22,281 nt of DNA from Phallusia fumigata (taxonomy: Eukaryota > Chordata > Ascidiacea > Phlebobranchia > Ascidiidae): contig QXVZ01007052.1 in the NCBI GenBank assembly GCA_008931825.1, positions 1 to 22,281 of the forward strand, written 5' to 3'. The translations under genes were made by a program, and so were the position numbers. The stretch's first letter is position 1; the number at the start of each line of letters is the position of its first letter. The notes below the pieces were generated by a model, which was not told the origin of the DNA, searched no databases, and saw nothing but the letters and a program-made list of their open reading frames with translations. Positions 13,001 through 20,047 of the stretch are shown piece after piece.

Positions 13001-13507
13001 ATAGTTTTATTGCAGCCCGCGCCTTTGTGAGGCTAGTAGAAGCTCGTTTGCTGGAGCTTCGAAAATGCCAAGAGTCATACGGAATGAAAGACAAGGAAAC
13101 AATTAAAGTACGCATAATATACTTACATTCTGATTTACCTAACCAACCATTTCTTGTAGGCAAACGTCTCGTGCAAAATACTGCTTACTAAGCTGGCGGA
13201 TTTATGCAAAGCATTTGCAGTTTTTAACCCACGCTATCTACACTTCGCATCCTTTTATCAAATGCTGTGTGGCAACAGACCTAAAGCGAGAGAACAAATC
13301 GCCAAAGCAATAAGCATGGCACGTTACTGTGGAAATGCTATTGATCAGCAATGGGCAGAGCACAGTCAATGCACGTGGTTTGAACAAAATTCAACGGAGG
13401 ATTATTGGGTGAAGCACTGTGACTCAATGCCGGACTGGGAAACTGCAAACAAGAACGATCACATCGAAAGAAGCTTTAAATTTACTAGTGTGCACTGTTT
13501 CTTCTAG
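1..13507 (+). CDS. ADCY10: Soluble adenylyl cyclase (ADCY10/sAC), 34 exons, 5' partial
   Basis: Makes cAMP from ATP in cytosol and organelles; the family is activated by bicarbonate and calcium. Exons in order: 1-1068, 1162-1281, 2721-2996, 3350-3430, 3495-3728, 3785-4018, 4073-4220, 4493-4573, 4646-4780, 4836-4894, 4948-5001, 5067-5139, 5441-5754, 5813-5898, 5962-6085, 6353-6463, 6526-6621, 7089-7160, 7594-7719, 7899-7998, 9500-9568, 9870-9924, 10003-10157, 10243-10374, 10435-10583, 10829-10933, 11000-11106, 11616-11757, 11891-12085, 12118-12265, 12327-12548, 12816-12904, 12970-13107, 13160-13507 (TAG). All junctions are GT-AG and every phase agrees, giving about 1,881 residues; human has 1,610. 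The frame is open from base 1, so the start codon lies upstream. Less certain points: exon 13 could start at 5420 (same phase); the ends of exons 21 and 23 were chosen by phase; exons 9-12 and 16-23 lack clear homology. Confidence 0.93.
2017..2085. repeat. Inverted repeat with central palindrome, MITE-like remnant
   Basis: CCGGTTAACCGA at 2017-2028 pairs with TCGGTTATCCGG at 2074-2085 (11 of 12 bases complementary). The spacer contains the perfect palindrome ATATTCGAATAT at 2036-2047. The CGGTTAACCG type of motif is common in termini of decayed hAT-like elements, but no target duplication is visible, so the origin is uncertain. Confidence 0.5.
2261..2308. repeat. 26 bp tandem duplication
   Basis: The string TGGAATGCAAAATATGTGGC starts at 2261 and again at 2287, a period of 26 bp with nearly two full units. 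It looks like a local slippage or duplication event in intron 2. Confidence 0.85.
3350..4573 (+). other. ADCY10: sAC exons 4-8: P-loop NTPase (AAA/STAND-like) module
   Basis: Exon 4 carries a full Walker A loop (GEAGYGKT, K507 and T508). Exon 5 ends in CLLNDILLINFPLS, which matches human sAC CLLNDIFHVQFPIS. Exon 6 has the Walker B strand FVLFALDDAQ (D628, D629) and the conserved PCAAAR segment. Exons 7-8 give the SHGVP..WCEQLI helix region. In the family this module follows the two cyclase domains and is thought to be regulatory. Exons are 81-234 bp with introns of about 53-64 bp, except the 272 bp intron 7. Confidence 0.9.
4646..5139 (+). other. ADCY10: sAC exons 9-12: polar, poorly conserved linker
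   Basis: Four small exons (135, 59, 54 and 73 bp) encode a Ser/Arg/Asn/Glu-rich stretch that I cannot align with vertebrate sAC. They are supported by GT-AG boundaries, open frames and a phase chain that closes (1, 1, 0, 0, then 1 into exon 13). Exon 11 uses a weak donor (GTTTGA). Part of this could be alternatively spliced or mis-modelled. Confidence 0.6.
5420..6085 (+). other. ADCY10: sAC exons 13-15: NTPase C-terminal region
   Basis: Exon 13 (5441-5754) encodes ALARLDRMKPFEQLVVKCAA, which matches the human segment around QLDSMRLSHQMLVRCAAIIG. A second acceptor at 5420 keeps the frame and would add seven residues; the 5441 site has the better pyrimidine tract. Exon 14 ends in an acidic NKSEEEV stretch. 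Exon 15 encodes YKLWLQDQRRSLHEACANYLE, very close to human YELWLKDQRKAMHLKCARFLE. Exons 14 and 15 join in phase 2. Confidence 0.88.
6685..6692. repeat. Left target-site duplication of the MITE
   Basis: ACCCTGTC, identical to 7073-7080 on the other side of the element. Confidence 0.9.
6693..7072. mobile_element. hAT-type MITE, 380 bp, in sAC intron 17
   Basis: The ends are inverted repeats: TAGGGTTGCCGACT on the left and, read on the minus strand, TAGGGTTACCAACT on the right (12 of 14 identical). An identical 8 bp duplication ACCCTGTC flanks the element at 6685-6692 and 7073-7080. Eight-base duplications and TAGGG/CAGGG termini are hallmarks of hAT transposons. There is no transposase frame, so the element is non-autonomous. 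The interior repeats a GTCCTTTAT motif several times. Removing the element and one duplication leaves a 79 bp intron, typical of this gene, and the right-hand duplication now forms part of the pyrimidine-rich tract before the exon 18 acceptor. Confidence 0.92.
7073..7080. repeat. Right target-site duplication of the MITE
   Basis: ACCCTGTC, directly followed by TTTCGCAG and exon 18, so the duplication lies in the splice acceptor region. Confidence 0.9.
7161..7593 (+). other. sAC intron 18, 433 bp
   Basis: AT-rich intron between exons 18 and 19. The frames in it are short and have no recognisable motif; I see no exon or element. Confidence 0.7.
7999..9499 (+). other. sAC intron 20, 1,501 bp
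   Basis: The longest sAC intron. It contains the hAT-like element at 8722-9066. A TATAAAA string at about 8054 is followed by GC-richer sequence, but nothing else supports a promoter. No coding exon is convincing on either strand. Confidence 0.75.
8722..9066. mobile_element. Older hAT-like MITE, about 345 bp
   Basis: GGTTCTCAAA near the left end pairs with TTTGAGAACC near the right end, the core of the CAGTGGTTCTCAAA termini of Charlie-type hAT elements. The flanks are CCTTAAAC (8714-8721) and CTTTAAAC (9067-9074), a duplication with seven of eight bases equal. The outermost four bases of each end no longer match, which suggests age. Inside the right end is a perfect hairpin, GGTCCCC with GGGGACC, at 9021-9041. 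No transposase frame is present. Confidence 0.65.
9569..9869 (+). other. sAC intron 21, 301 bp, with an open frame through it
   Basis: The exon 21 frame stays open from 9569 to 9819, so a longer exon 21 is possible. None of the later donors with good consensus gives the phase 1 end that exon 22 requires, so it is treated as intron. Confidence 0.5.
10243..13507 (+). other. ADCY10: sAC exons 24-34: TPR-like C-terminal half
   Basis: Eleven exons follow vertebrate sAC closely from GHVVHHWQKAL to the C-terminus. They encode helical repeats of the TPR kind, for example ILLGQVLFQQGRLDESLTHF in exon 26 and ALKILQSRLPQN in exon 27. Exon 31 has CFDLILDAGYS, matching human CLDILLYSGFV. The last exon has ST EDYWVKHCDSMPDWE, matching the human C-terminal LKEDQWLQTILSLPSWE. 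The stop is TAG at 13505-13507. A potential GTAAGT donor inside exon 30 (12154) is read through in this model. Confidence 0.9.
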
Positions 13508-13570
13508 TAGTATTTGTAATGAAATGGAGGTCGATACACTGCTTTGTGTGTTATTGCGAATGATACACTT

Positions 13571-13580
13571 AAATATATTT
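13571..13580. terminator. Palindromic AATATA element between two convergent genes
   Basis: AAATATATTT is its own reverse complement, so it offers the poly(A) signal variant AATATA on both strands. It lies 64 bp after the sAC stop and about 25 bp after the NSUN6 stop. A bidirectional 3' end is an inference; no AATAAA lies closer for either gene. Confidence 0.4.
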
Positions 13581-13604
13581 TGGCTTCTGAAATAATGCCC
13601 AACA

Positions 13605-16600
13605 TCATGCTTTAACAAACTTAGCAATGAAAAATCCAATAGTATCATCTTCAGGCAAGGTTTTTTCCCCATTTTGACATACGCTGGCAGCAACTTGTGG
13701 GTTTGGTGTTTGTGTAAACTTGGAAAAGTCGTCGAGAGAAATTGCTTCTGGAGGCTGAAAATACTGTAAACACTCTAGTTGGTCTTGTGTCAGTGATGTG
13801 CAATTTCGACGACCAAATTTTCCCAGATGGGGTTTCTGATGAGAATAAGGACTTTATAAAACGTGTGATACAGCATTTCGGTTTCCATTGCGCAATTACA
13901 GCTAGATTTTCGCAAACCTGAATGACTACCATGCAGCGCAAAATGACTTTGTGTTTTTACAGTCGTAAAACATGTCATCAGACCCCACATGTTTGGAAGT
14001 TTTGCGTTTAGGATATACTAAAAAAAATTTACAAAATACTTATAGTTTGCATTTTACCAACTATTAAAACAATAAACTTGTAGGTGTCTTATTTTATTAC
14101 ATATTGCTGTTTTAATTTTTTTTTACATTTTTGGGGGCATATTGGAGAACTGATTGATTAGCTGGGGTCAAAAGTTACAGTGCAGTTACAACTTCTAATA
14201 CCCTGCAAATCATGTGTGGGAAATTAAAAAAAAAATTGAATTTTTTTGACCGAACTGGTGATATACATGTATTTGGGGCTGTATGGGTATATAATTACTT
14301 AGGCGATCAAGCTGAAAATGTTAACATCCAATATACAGCGGTTCATCTACAGTTAGGTTTCAGTGCATTTTGATTTGTATGTCTAAACCAAAGTCATGTA
14401 AATGAACAAAATAATATTTGGGGTAAAAAGGTGCAAAATGGGTGGATCTAACCAAAAGTCACAAAAGACTTTTAAATATTTGCATTATATCAAATTAGGT
14501 GTCTGACAAAATAAGAGAAAAAAGTAAAAGCAATATGTGCCCCCCCTGAAAGGGGTCTCAGAATCAATTAGTTGAGATTGTTTAACAATATTCCACTCAT
14601 GTATATCATATATCTACTAACTTGCTTGTTACCTGTTTTGATAGGGCAATTGACATGTGTTGTTGTAATGCCCATTCAACCAAGCCCTCATTTTCTTCAA
14701 CAGTGGTTGTACAGGTACTATACACCAAAGTTCCCCCAGGTTTTAGGAGTTCAACAGCCTACAAGAACACAAACATGTGTAAGTGGTTTTGGGACAGGGT
14801 CAAAAAACATACAAGACAAGGTTTTGTCAAAAATTAGGGTTTAAATTTTGCTTTAGTTTCAGGAATTAATAAATAAAAAATAGAACATTAGGGTTAATAT
14901 TTTGGTACTCTGAAATGAAAAAAAGACACAACTGTCAACACTTCCACTTTTTAACAGGTTCAAATTTGAATACAACCAAAATTTTATTTATTTTTTTTAA
15001 ACCCCACGCCCTTCCCCCAAAAAAGTTCCAGCTGGCTGGCATAAAGGTTTAAAATAGGGATGAACCAATAGAGGGTAAGGGGGTAACTCACCAAAACAGT
15101 TTTCTGCTTTTTTATAATTAGGATTTAAATATTTCATACAAATGTTTATTGGTCTTATGGATAAAACAGATTTGCCAAAAACAGAACACTGATAACCTCA
15201 CCGTAGAAAAAAGCTGTTTTTGTAAGGTGAAATAGGAAGTAGTTTGCTTAGTTTCTGCAAAAACAAATCTGGGTCTTTGTCCCAAAGCGCTACATGGAGC
15301 ATCAAGTAAAATCCGATCAAAACTTTCACATTTAAATTTTTTTTCCTCTGCAAAATAATGGCATAAAGAACCACCACCAAGTTAAAGCAACATTTTTTAT
15401 TTACCTAAATCTTTGCTGCACAAATCTCTTGAATCCATAGTAAGTATTTCAATGCTTGAAAATGCAATTAACATTTTCTTCATATTATTGAGTATTTTAC
15501 TGCATCTCCTAGAGGATCGATCAACACCAATTAATTTTCCTTTTCCACCCATTAATTCATAAAGATGCAAAAGTTTTCCACCTGGGGCTGCACACATATC
15601 TAAAACCATTTCACCAGGTTGTGGATCCAACACACGACCAACCAAAATTGAAGGCAAATTCTAAATGTTAGGTTTTTCAGTTAGTTTTTGAAATGTGTTT
15701 AAATTATAGTTTTTTACAAACAAAACCTAATGTGTAAGATAATTAGGGCACAATCCATGTTTGGCTGCTTTCGGTCAAATATAAAAGCTTGTTATTTATA
15801 AACAAATATATGGTAATCAAAAATACATGGCTGAAGCAGGATACTGCATGTATTTTATATGTATGTAATTATTTGGTAACATGCCTGCATAAATATCTTG
15901 TTTGGAAGAATGTTGTCTAAACATGGAGCAAAAAATAATGATTCCTTCATTTTCAGTGCAACACCTTTTTCAACCTGCATGAAAAATTGTTTTAACAAAA
16001 AAATAGAAAAATAAAACAAAACATTAACCACATAAAATGTTTGCTGTCACCAAATTGCCATTCCACATAAACCACCACTCTATTTAAAAATAACATGTTT
16101 CCTCCTTTACTACATTGGGTTTCATAGTTACTTAAACTTTTTTAACATGATTGTTTTTTTGTATGTGTTGTATGTGATTGCTTTTTCACCTTTACTCTCT
16201 TGTAACCTTTCTTGGTAATTGTATTAGAGAAACACTGGTTGCAGCGTTCCCCTTTGGTATAAACATTTGTGCAAAACTGACTGCAGGCAGGAGAAAGAGC
16301 CTTGGCAGTGCGATTGTAAAGTTATCCTGTTGAGCCTTAACATAAATTGTAACTCTTGTTTTAAAGCATGTTTTGTTTTCTATAACCTTTGGGCATGCTT
16401 GTGTTTTTAATGTAGTTATTGTTATTGTAAATAAGAAAGTGGTATCGGTTAACCTTGTGCTTTGGAGGCCTTGCCTGCTAGATAAACTTATAGTTATAAA
16501 AATCCATAAGTGAATAAAGTATTAAGGTCATCAGTGTCTAACTTAAATCAGCAAAATGTCTGCTTGGCCACCCTAAATAAATGCCCATTTAGGTGCGAAG

Positions 16601-18513
16601 TAGCAGCCTGTTACCAACCGCTTAGCATTGTGGCGCTTGTCAATCACTTCCTCGAATCGGGTAGGTTTGCATTTGGGGCAAAACAGTCAGTGTTTAAACA
16701 CATATTTGTCCCGGTAAGGGTATGTGAACAAAAAATAAATATTTGGGTTTAAAAAGGTAAAAAATAGGTGAATCAAAACTATAGTCACAAAATACTTTAG
16801 ACTACTTTGCATTGTATCAAATGTCAAAATAGGAAACATTTAGGTGACTTACTCTATTAAATATTGCTGTTTAAAAAATTAAATGTTTGGGGTGCTGTGG
16901 GTGAACTGGGGTAAAAAATTGTCAGAGCACAACTTTAAATACCCATCTAACATGTGTGAAAATTTAAAGACATTTAAAAAACCCATTCCTGACCAAAACA
17001 TGGGAATAAATTCATGAAACAAAAAACTGAATATTTGGGGTTAAAAAGGTAAAACATGGGTAAATCCTAACTAAACCCAAAAAATCCATTGTTGATTGAC
17101 AGTTGACACGCCTTTCTACTTACAAACATTTTCTTACAATTATTGCACAGAATCATAACCACCACATGCCTGACATTGTTTTGATGTTGAAAGGAAAATC
17201 ACTTACAGTTACATAGTCACATCTAATACAAGTCATGGGGTATTTTTTTAAATTTAATAGACTATAACTGTTGTTTTGTTGCTTGAAATTTTGCATGCCA
17301 TTCTGCCAAAATTAATGTAAAACTTAGATTAAATATTCTGGATTCGAAACAACTTTGAACAACCCTACTTGTCAGTGCACAACTTCCATCTATGTGTCCT
17401 CTTCGTAGAAGGGAACCAATAATTACCACCGAGAGTTTAACAGCTGATCTTTAAGTCCCTTTTGTTACTACAAAATTTATGTTTAAAAAATTGTTTTTGC
17501 CCTCTTAGCCAAAACTTGTAGTCAATGTCGCTAATTGTAAATTACGGTTGCTATCCCTACAATTGGAAAACATTTAACAATGCTCACAGTTCTCTTAAAT
17601 ATGTCATCCCTTGAAATTAATGCACAAGCATTTCCGACAAACAATTTTTCTCCATCGAACTTAACCATTCCTTTTAAACATTTCCCACTAACATGAGCAT
17701 ATACTGCAACATCATCATTTACTTTTAAACCTGTAATGTACATAAATTCTTTTTTAAATTTTTTTTAATAAACCTCTTCAAGAACAACTTGTTGCAAAAG
17801 TTGTGGCAACTTAAAAGGGTAAATATCTTGGTAGGACAGGATTACTGTACAAATCTGGAAATAAGTGTGAACACTGACCTTTTGGCATGCATAAAATGCC
17901 TGGGACAAATGCATCTGCACCTCGCAATATTGCCATGCCACAGAGTTTATCGACTACCACCACCTTACCATTTGGCTTTACATTTCGCCTTACAGATGGA
18001 ATTACACACACATTTTTAAGAATTGGATGTCTGTATACTGTAGGCTCAACAGGCAACTTCTGTTCCTTATAAACCTACAATAGATGGACTTGTTACATCA
18101 TTAGAGTAAACAAACAAGAAATGTGGGTATTCCAGTATATATTTAGAACTAGGAGTGGTTTTCATCATATTGCACTTCCACATACACTGTATTATATTTT
18201 AAAGAAGCTGTATTCAACATATTATTTTTCATTGGATCCTATAGTCATACAGGCTTTCTATAGCTAAATTGTTTCAGATAATAAAAGCATTCCAAGTTTA
18301 AAGTGATAGAGTCAAACATTGCGATAAATAAACTGCCATGACAAGTTTGATGAACTGAATTTACATTAAATTCAGGTGTTGTTTGTAATTTTGACCTGAT
18401 CGACCCACCTGTTGCAGATAATTTTTAATTTCTTTTTCAATAGAACCTTTTTCAGTATCATTAAATTTGTTTACACGAACAGTGGTGAACAATGGTGGTA
18501 ACAAAATTGACAT
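13605..18513 (-). CDS. NSUN6: tRNA (cytosine-5) methyltransferase NSUN6, 8 exons
   Basis: Methylates cytosine 72 of certain tRNA acceptor stems (family knowledge). Exons in transcript order: 18513-18409, 18074-17879, 17730-17588, 15974-15885, 15660-15405, 15347-15202, 14758-14633, 13835-13605 (TGA). Phases all agree and give 430 residues; human has 469. Exon 1 holds LFTTVRVN; exons 2-3 the PUA domain (AILRGADAFVPG, GKCLKG, KFDGEKLFVGN); exon 5 the SAM-binding DMCAAPGGK (from D199); exon 6 motif IV DAPCSALGQRP (C282); exon 7 motif VI LVYSTCT (C328, the catalytic cysteine); exon 8 ends in DTIGFFIAKFVKA. PUA plus this C-terminus separates it from NSUN1-5. The ATG at 18513 leaves about 40 N-terminal residues short of human, so an upstream exon may be missed. 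Intron 4 starts with GC. Confidence 0.93.
14071..14076 (+). terminator. AATAAA, alternative distal poly(A) signal for sAC
   Basis: Canonical AATAAA on the plus strand, 564 bp after the sAC stop and inside NSUN6 intron 7. If used, the sAC transcript would overlap the last NSUN6 exon entirely in antisense. Confidence 0.35.
14082..14520. repeat. Interspersed ~300 bp repeat family, locus 1
   Basis: Segments AGGTGTCTTA...ATATTGCTGTTTTAA, CATGTGTGGGAAATTAAA, and ATTTGGGGTAAAAAGGTGCAAA recur in the same kind of order at 16738-17097. The unit begins to repeat again at 14496 (TTAGGTGTCTGAC). Identity is moderate, with many gaps. Type unknown. Confidence 0.6.
14759..15201 (-). other. NSUN6 intron 6, 443 bp
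   Basis: AT-rich, with poly(T) and C-rich patches around 14990-15080. No gene, repeat or element could be defined. Confidence 0.7.
15875..15884 (-). other. NSUN6: Non-canonical GC splice donor of NSUN6 intron 4
   Basis: Homology places the exon 4 end at FMQ and the exon 5 start at NLPS, as in human FLQ-NLPS. At that point the transcript reads ATGCAG then GCATGT, so the intron would be GC-AG. No nearby GT keeps the frame and the conserved residues. Confidence 0.7.
16061..16154. repeat. Dispersed repeat, copy A
   Basis: Contains TTCCACATA, ACATTGGGT and ATAGTTAC followed by AACATGATTG, shared with copies near 18174 and 20626. Confidence 0.55.
16738..17097. repeat. Interspersed ~300 bp repeat family, locus 2
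   Basis: ATATTTGGGTTTAAAAAGG at about 16739 returns as ATATTTGGGGTTAAAAAGG at about 17032, so the unit of close to 295 bp repeats in tandem for a little over one copy. The middle (ATATTGCTGTTTAAAA, ACATGTGTGAAAATTTAAA) matches locus 1 in NSUN6 intron 7. Confidence 0.65.
17588..18074 (-). other. NSUN6: NSUN6 exons 2-3: PUA RNA-binding domain
   Basis: Exon 18074-17879 encodes VYRHPILKNVCVIP and the PUA start CGMAILRGADAFVPGIL; exon 17730-17588 continues with LKVNDDVAVYAHVSGKCLKG and FDGEKLFVGNACALISRDDIF. This follows the human NSUN6 PUA segment almost residue by residue. In the family this domain reads the tRNA acceptor end and CCA tail. The exon 2 donor is GTCAGT, phase 1. Confidence 0.92.
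18075..18408 (-). other. NSUN6 intron 1, 334 bp
   Basis: Contains a diverged copy of the dispersed repeat family near 18174-18250. No exon seen. Confidence 0.65.
18174..18250. repeat. Dispersed repeat, copy B (diverged)
   Basis: CTTCCACATACACTGTATTA then CATTGGATCCTATAGT resembles copies A and C, with lower identity. Confidence 0.45.
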
Positions 18514-18542
18514 CAGGAAATAGGAACAAGAGTAAGAATTAA

Positions 18543-18545
18543 CCT
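18543..18545 (-). promoter_or_regulatory. NSUN6: Acceptor before first visible NSUN6 exon (possible trans-splice site)
   Basis: On the minus strand TTCTAG is followed by GTTAATTC, ten open codons and then the ATG at 18513. It could be a normal acceptor from an unseen upstream exon or a spliced-leader acceptor. The AKTIP poly(A) signal lies about 50 bp upstream. Confidence 0.4.
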
Positions 18546-18593
18546 AGAATTTTAACATTTAGTAAAGAACCTTACACAAAAAAATTAAAAGTT

Positions 18594-18599
18594 TTTATT
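18594..18599 (-). terminator. AKTIP: AATAAA poly(A) signal of AKTIP
   Basis: TTTATT on the plus strand reads AATAAA on the minus strand, 431 bp after the AKTIP stop. It is the nearest canonical signal I found before NSUN6. Confidence 0.55.
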
Positions 18600-19029
18600 A
18601 GCGAATAAAGGCATAAAATATAATATGTGAAACAGTCATAGTAATGATGTTTGTCACTAAAACTAGATCAAAGATTGCAAGTTTTATGCAAACATTGTTA
18701 TGGTAAGCCCTAATACCAACACTGTAAAATCTAATTGGGATCAAATTGGTACAAGTGTTTATCGCCAAAGTTAAAACTCATCCACTGCGGTTTGCAATTT
18801 AATAAAAATGTAGCATGATAATATAACATTAGTTTGCCATGTGTAAAAGATATGCACAGCAGGAATAGAATGACACCAACAAAAAAACATTTCTTTATGA
18901 TCACTTCAACAAATTTCATTAGGACACAATGACAAATGTATTTACACTTAAAGTAAAACATGCAATCAGAAAAAAGTCTTTGACAACACAGTGATTTAAA
19001 GTAAGTGTGTCTTTTTACTTTTTACAATG
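18600..19029 (-). other. AKTIP: AKTIP 3' untranslated region (inferred)
   Basis: AT-rich stretch between the AKTIP stop and the AATAAA. The frame at 18731-18961 on the minus strand is hydrophobic but has no family signature and is probably not coding. I looked here for the missing N-terminal NSUN6 helix and did not find it. Confidence 0.5.
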
Positions 19030-19752
19030 TCATACAATTTTTTGTGATGCTTTACTAAATGGTGATGTGGTACCAGAAGCTACCCATGACATGCCAAGTG
19101 TATTGTTATTTGACTTGTTTTTGTTTAATTTTCCAACCATTGCAGATTTCTGTTGCTCATGAAGAGTTTCTATAGCATAAGTAAAGTAAATCTCATGTGG
19201 ATCATTTGTTCTTGGGGAATCGTAAAGAACTTGTTTGTTTTTTTCAATTGTGTCTATCACACGATTTTTAAACAATGTAAGCTTGTTCTCATACAAGACA
19301 GCAGCTTCAGGATTTAGTGGCCTTTGAGTATCAATTTTGTAAAAAATTCGACGAGTATACAGTAAAATATTCCAGATGTGATTAACGTTTCTTCTCCAAG
19401 TAGGAAATGCCCTTTGCACATCAAGCTTTCCAGTGTTGGGTTCAATCAATGGGTGAAACGGGGCACAATTAAACAATATCTGAGGACATTCGCCATCAGG
19501 GTATGTTGGTGGGATCGAAACACAAAACTTAAAAATTCCAGATTGATAAAGGCCTTGTCTTACAAAAATTACCCCAAACCACAATAAAGGTGATTTGGCA
19601 GACGGAATAATGTACATTCCAGGGAGGCTTTGTTTTTGTAACAAGTTATATTCTGCCATCAATGAATATTCCAAAAAGAATGGTCCATAAGATTTGGGAG
19701 TTGTCCCATCATTTTGGGCAACACCTTTTTCAGTTAAATTGGCTTGTGACAT
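19030..19752 (-). CDS. AKTIP: AKTIP / FTS, inactive E2 (UEV-like) protein, single exon
   Basis: 240 residues. In animals AKTIP binds Akt and the Hook proteins in the FTS-Hook-FHIP complex for vesicle transport, and supports telomere replication (family knowledge). The frame matches human AKTIP over the E2 fold: SYGPFFLEYSLMAEY, LLWFGVIFVRQGLYQSG, PPTYPDGECPQ, FHPLIEPNTGKLDV, AFPTWRRNVNHIW, YARR-like YTRRIFYKID, and PLNPEAAVLYE; the C-terminus has LGMSWV and PFSK as in human. The cysteine of active E2s after HPN is replaced by LDV, so it cannot carry ubiquitin; this is normal for the family. There is no intron in the coding part. The ATG at 19752 follows an in-frame TAG 21 bp upstream. The N-terminus is about 45 residues shorter than in human, where that part is disordered. 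Confidence 0.95.
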   Translation of the reverse strand: MSQANLTEKGVAQNDGTTPKSYGPFFLEYSLMAEYNLLQKQSLPGMYIIPSAKSPLLWFGVIFVRQGLYQSGIFKFCVSIPPTYPDGECPQILFNCAPFHPLIEPNTGKLDVQRAFPTWRRNVNHIWNILLYTRRIFYKIDTQRPLNPEAAVLYENKLTLFKNRVIDTIEKNKQVLYDSPRTNDPHEIYFTYAIETLHEQQKSAMVGKLNKNKSNNNTLGMSWVASGTTSPFSKASQKIV

Positions 19753-20047
19753 CTCTTCAAAACAAATCTATGTTAAAACAACATAAAAGGCTGTTTCTCT
19801 GTAAAATAAACATGCACCTATAATGATCATCCACAAGGTAGTTGTGTTTTGATTTGTTACATCGGATCGAAACATGTTTAAATACATATATATGTCAAAA
19901 TTACCTGCTCAATGCCTTCATTGTTTGAATTGGTGCAATTAATTTTTTGGCACCAACACCTTTACTACTACTGCAGTTAGGATTGTGATCTTGGGACCAA
20001 ATTGATATTGTCGAAATTCGAAATTTTTACTGCCCAATCGTGGTATT
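19753..20047 (-). promoter_or_regulatory. Upstream region of AKTIP
   Basis: Should contain the AKTIP promoter and 5' UTR. A possible 5' UTR exon ends at about 19904 (AGCAG then GTAATT on the minus strand) and could splice to the acceptor CATAG at about 19769. No TATA box or other clear element is visible. Confidence 0.35.

Larger units (their letters stand above)
13836..14632 (-). other. NSUN6 intron 7, 797 bp
   Basis: Contains one locus of the ~300 bp repeat family (14082-14520), a CCCC/GGGG hairpin-like piece near 14537-14560 shared with 21400-21440, and the AATAAA on the plus strand at 14071. No exon seen. Confidence 0.75.
14633..15974 (-). other. NSUN6: NSUN6 exons 4-7: Rossmann methyltransferase core
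   Basis: Four exons supply the SAM fold: exon 4 APCLDNILPNKIFMQ, exon 5 NLPSILVGRVLDPQPGE then CAAPGGK and IGVD (the acidic SAM-ribose contact), exon 6 FDRILLDAPCS, exon 7 LLKPGGTLVYSTC. Both cysteines of the m5C mechanism are present, so the enzyme should be active. Confidence 0.92.
15975..17587 (-). other. NSUN6 intron 3, 1,613 bp
   Basis: Holds one copy of a dispersed repeat (16061-16154) and an array of the ~300 bp repeat family (16738-17097). The short plus-strand frame at 16510-16752 has no recognisable motif. The remainder is AT-rich sequence without a clear feature. Confidence 0.75.

Noticed and set aside
16510..16752. 80-codon plus-strand frame in NSUN6 intron 3
   Set aside because: No recognisable motif and partly overlapping the repeat locus.
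18731..18961. 76-residue hydrophobic minus-strand frame
   Set aside because: Lies in the AKTIP 3' region, has no family motif and does not supply the missing NSUN6 N-terminus.
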